Source: Leifsonia sp. Leaf264
GTDB taxonomy: Bacteria; Actinomycetota; Actinomycetes; Actinomycetales; Microbacteriaceae
NCBI RefSeq assembly: GCF_001422325.1
Contig: NZ_LMMR01000007.1
Coordinates: 241,539 to 305,538, forward strand
Length of the DNA stretch: 64,000 nucleotides
Direction of reading: 5' to 3'
The translations under genes and the position numbers were made by a program. The notes under the pieces are model-generated. The model had not been told where the DNA came from. It made no database searches and saw nothing but the letters and a program-made list of their open reading frames with translations. Shown here piece by piece: positions 63,389 through 64,000 of this stretch (within the stretch, counting starts at the first letter, position 1; every line of letters begins with the position of its first letter).

Positions 63389-64000
63389 ATGAGCGTTCAG
63401 AACCAGCAGGCCGGGGCGGCAGTCCCCACGGCCGGTACAGCGGGAGCGGGTGACGGAACGCCGCTCTCAGGCCTCAAGAAGATCGTCGCGGCATCCATGG
63501 TCGGGACCGTCGTCGAGTGGTACGAGTTCTTCCTCTACGCCACCGCGGCATCCCTGGTGTTCGGCACCTTCTTCTTCCCGGCGGCCGGCACGCAGCTCGA
63601 CGGCATCATCGCCGCCTTCCTCACCTACGCCGTCGGCTTCATCGCCCGGCCGCTCGGCGGCATCGTGTTCGGACAGATCGGCGACAAGTTCGGGCGCAAG
63701 CACACCCTGCAGGCGACGATCATCCTGGTCGGCGTCGCGACCTTCCTCATGGGCTGCCTGCCCGGCTTCGACACCATCGGCTACTGGGCCCCGGCGCTGC
63801 TCGTGGCCCTGCGCTTCATCCAGGGCTTCGCCGTCGGCGGGGAGTGGGGCGGCGCCGTGCTCCTCGTCGCCGAGCACAGCCCCGACAGGTCGCGCGGATT
63901 CTGGTCGAGCTGGCCGCAGGCCGCTGTGCCCGTCGGCAACCTGCTCGCCACCCTCGTGCTCCTCACGATGTCGTGGATCCTTCCGGAGGACCAGTTCCTC
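63389..64000 (+). CDS. MHS-family MFS transporter, 3' end outside window
   Basis: 204 residues are visible and the frame stays open to the window end. It starts with ATG 63389 (GAAGGAG upstream) after a polar 30-residue N-terminus. The metabolite:H+ symporter signature is clear: [40 protein letters not shown], and [20 protein letters not shown]. Substrates of the family include organic acids, proline/betaine and shikimate; none can be chosen here. Divergent from the LysR gene. Confidence 0.9.
   Translation, partial: MSVQNQQAGAAVPTAGTAGAGDGTPLSGLKKIVAASMVGTVVEWYEFFLYATAASLVFGTFFFPAAGTQLDGIIAAFLTYAVGFIARPLGGIVFGQIGDKFGRKHTLQATIILVGVATFLMGCLPGFDTIGYWAPALLVALRFIQGFAVGGEWGGAVLLVAEHSPDRSRGFWSSWPQAAVPVGNLLATLVLLTMSWILPEDQFL

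Overview
The window is high-GC DNA with dense genes, many ATGA or TGATG overlaps, GTG and TTG starts, and actinobacterial families: RskA/ECF sigma pairs, a SARP/BTAD regulator, a LAxTG-type surface protein and two zinc-ribbon/CshA-like surface architectures. It most likely comes from an actinomycete of the Micrococcales, probably Microbacteriaceae. The genus cannot be fixed from the sequence alone. No rRNA, CRISPR array, integrase or IS element is visible.

Layout. 1-8.2 kb holds housekeeping and stress genes: an alpha/beta hydrolase cut by the window edge, nudK and yajQ, a LacI regulator, tRNA-Tyr, a TetR/MFS efflux pair with a perfect operator, an HxlR/QorB redox pair and an inositol-phosphatase-family gene. 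8.4-10.8 kb holds an M23 peptidase and a DUF559/AbiEi-type gene bracketed by two copies of a palindromic repeat. A third copy lies at 16.8 kb. 10.8-18.9 kb is a maltose/maltodextrin unit: a GH13 glucosidase divergent from malE-malF-malG, then a second GH13 enzyme, with two LacI-type operators between the divergent genes.

19.0-44.1 kb (plus a regulator to 47.0 kb) is a contractile injection system of the extracellular/phage-tail-like (eCIS, Afp/PVC) type. On the minus strand are a PAAR tip protein and a single-pass membrane protein with Ig-like N-terminus. On the plus strand are a LuxR-type regulator, a large secreted repeat protein coupled to the cap protein (DUF4255/Pvc16), the AAA+ ATPase (Pvc15), a DUF4157 HELTH protein, a 1131-residue candidate cargo/effector, one sheath gene, tube, tail-chaperone pair, a 769-residue disordered protein with 14 Gln-Arg motifs, a second tube protein, LysM baseplate protein, VgrG-like spike, gp25, baseplate J, a gpI-like protein and a membrane-anchored zinc-ribbon/glycan-binding-like protein. 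No capsid, portal, terminase or tail-fibre gene is present. That argues against a prophage and, by analogy with Streptomyces CIS, suggests a particle acting inside or at the membrane of the producing cell rather than one that is shot at targets through fibres. A BTAD/AfsR-like regulator closes the region.

47.2-58.9 kb holds tRNA-Thr, tRNA-Met, an ECF sigma/RskA-type anti-sigma pair next to a fasciclin protein (an arrangement like the mycobacterial SigK regulon), an AI-2E family permease, a third GH13 enzyme, a zinc alcohol dehydrogenase, an adenine/adenosine deaminase, an FAD oxidoreductase with an SRPBCC partner and a luciferase-like monooxygenase. 59.0-64.0 kb holds a CshA-repeat surface protein with a LAATG sorting signal, a LysR regulator and a divergent MHS-type transporter that runs off the window end. 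No stretch longer than 300 bases is without a gene.
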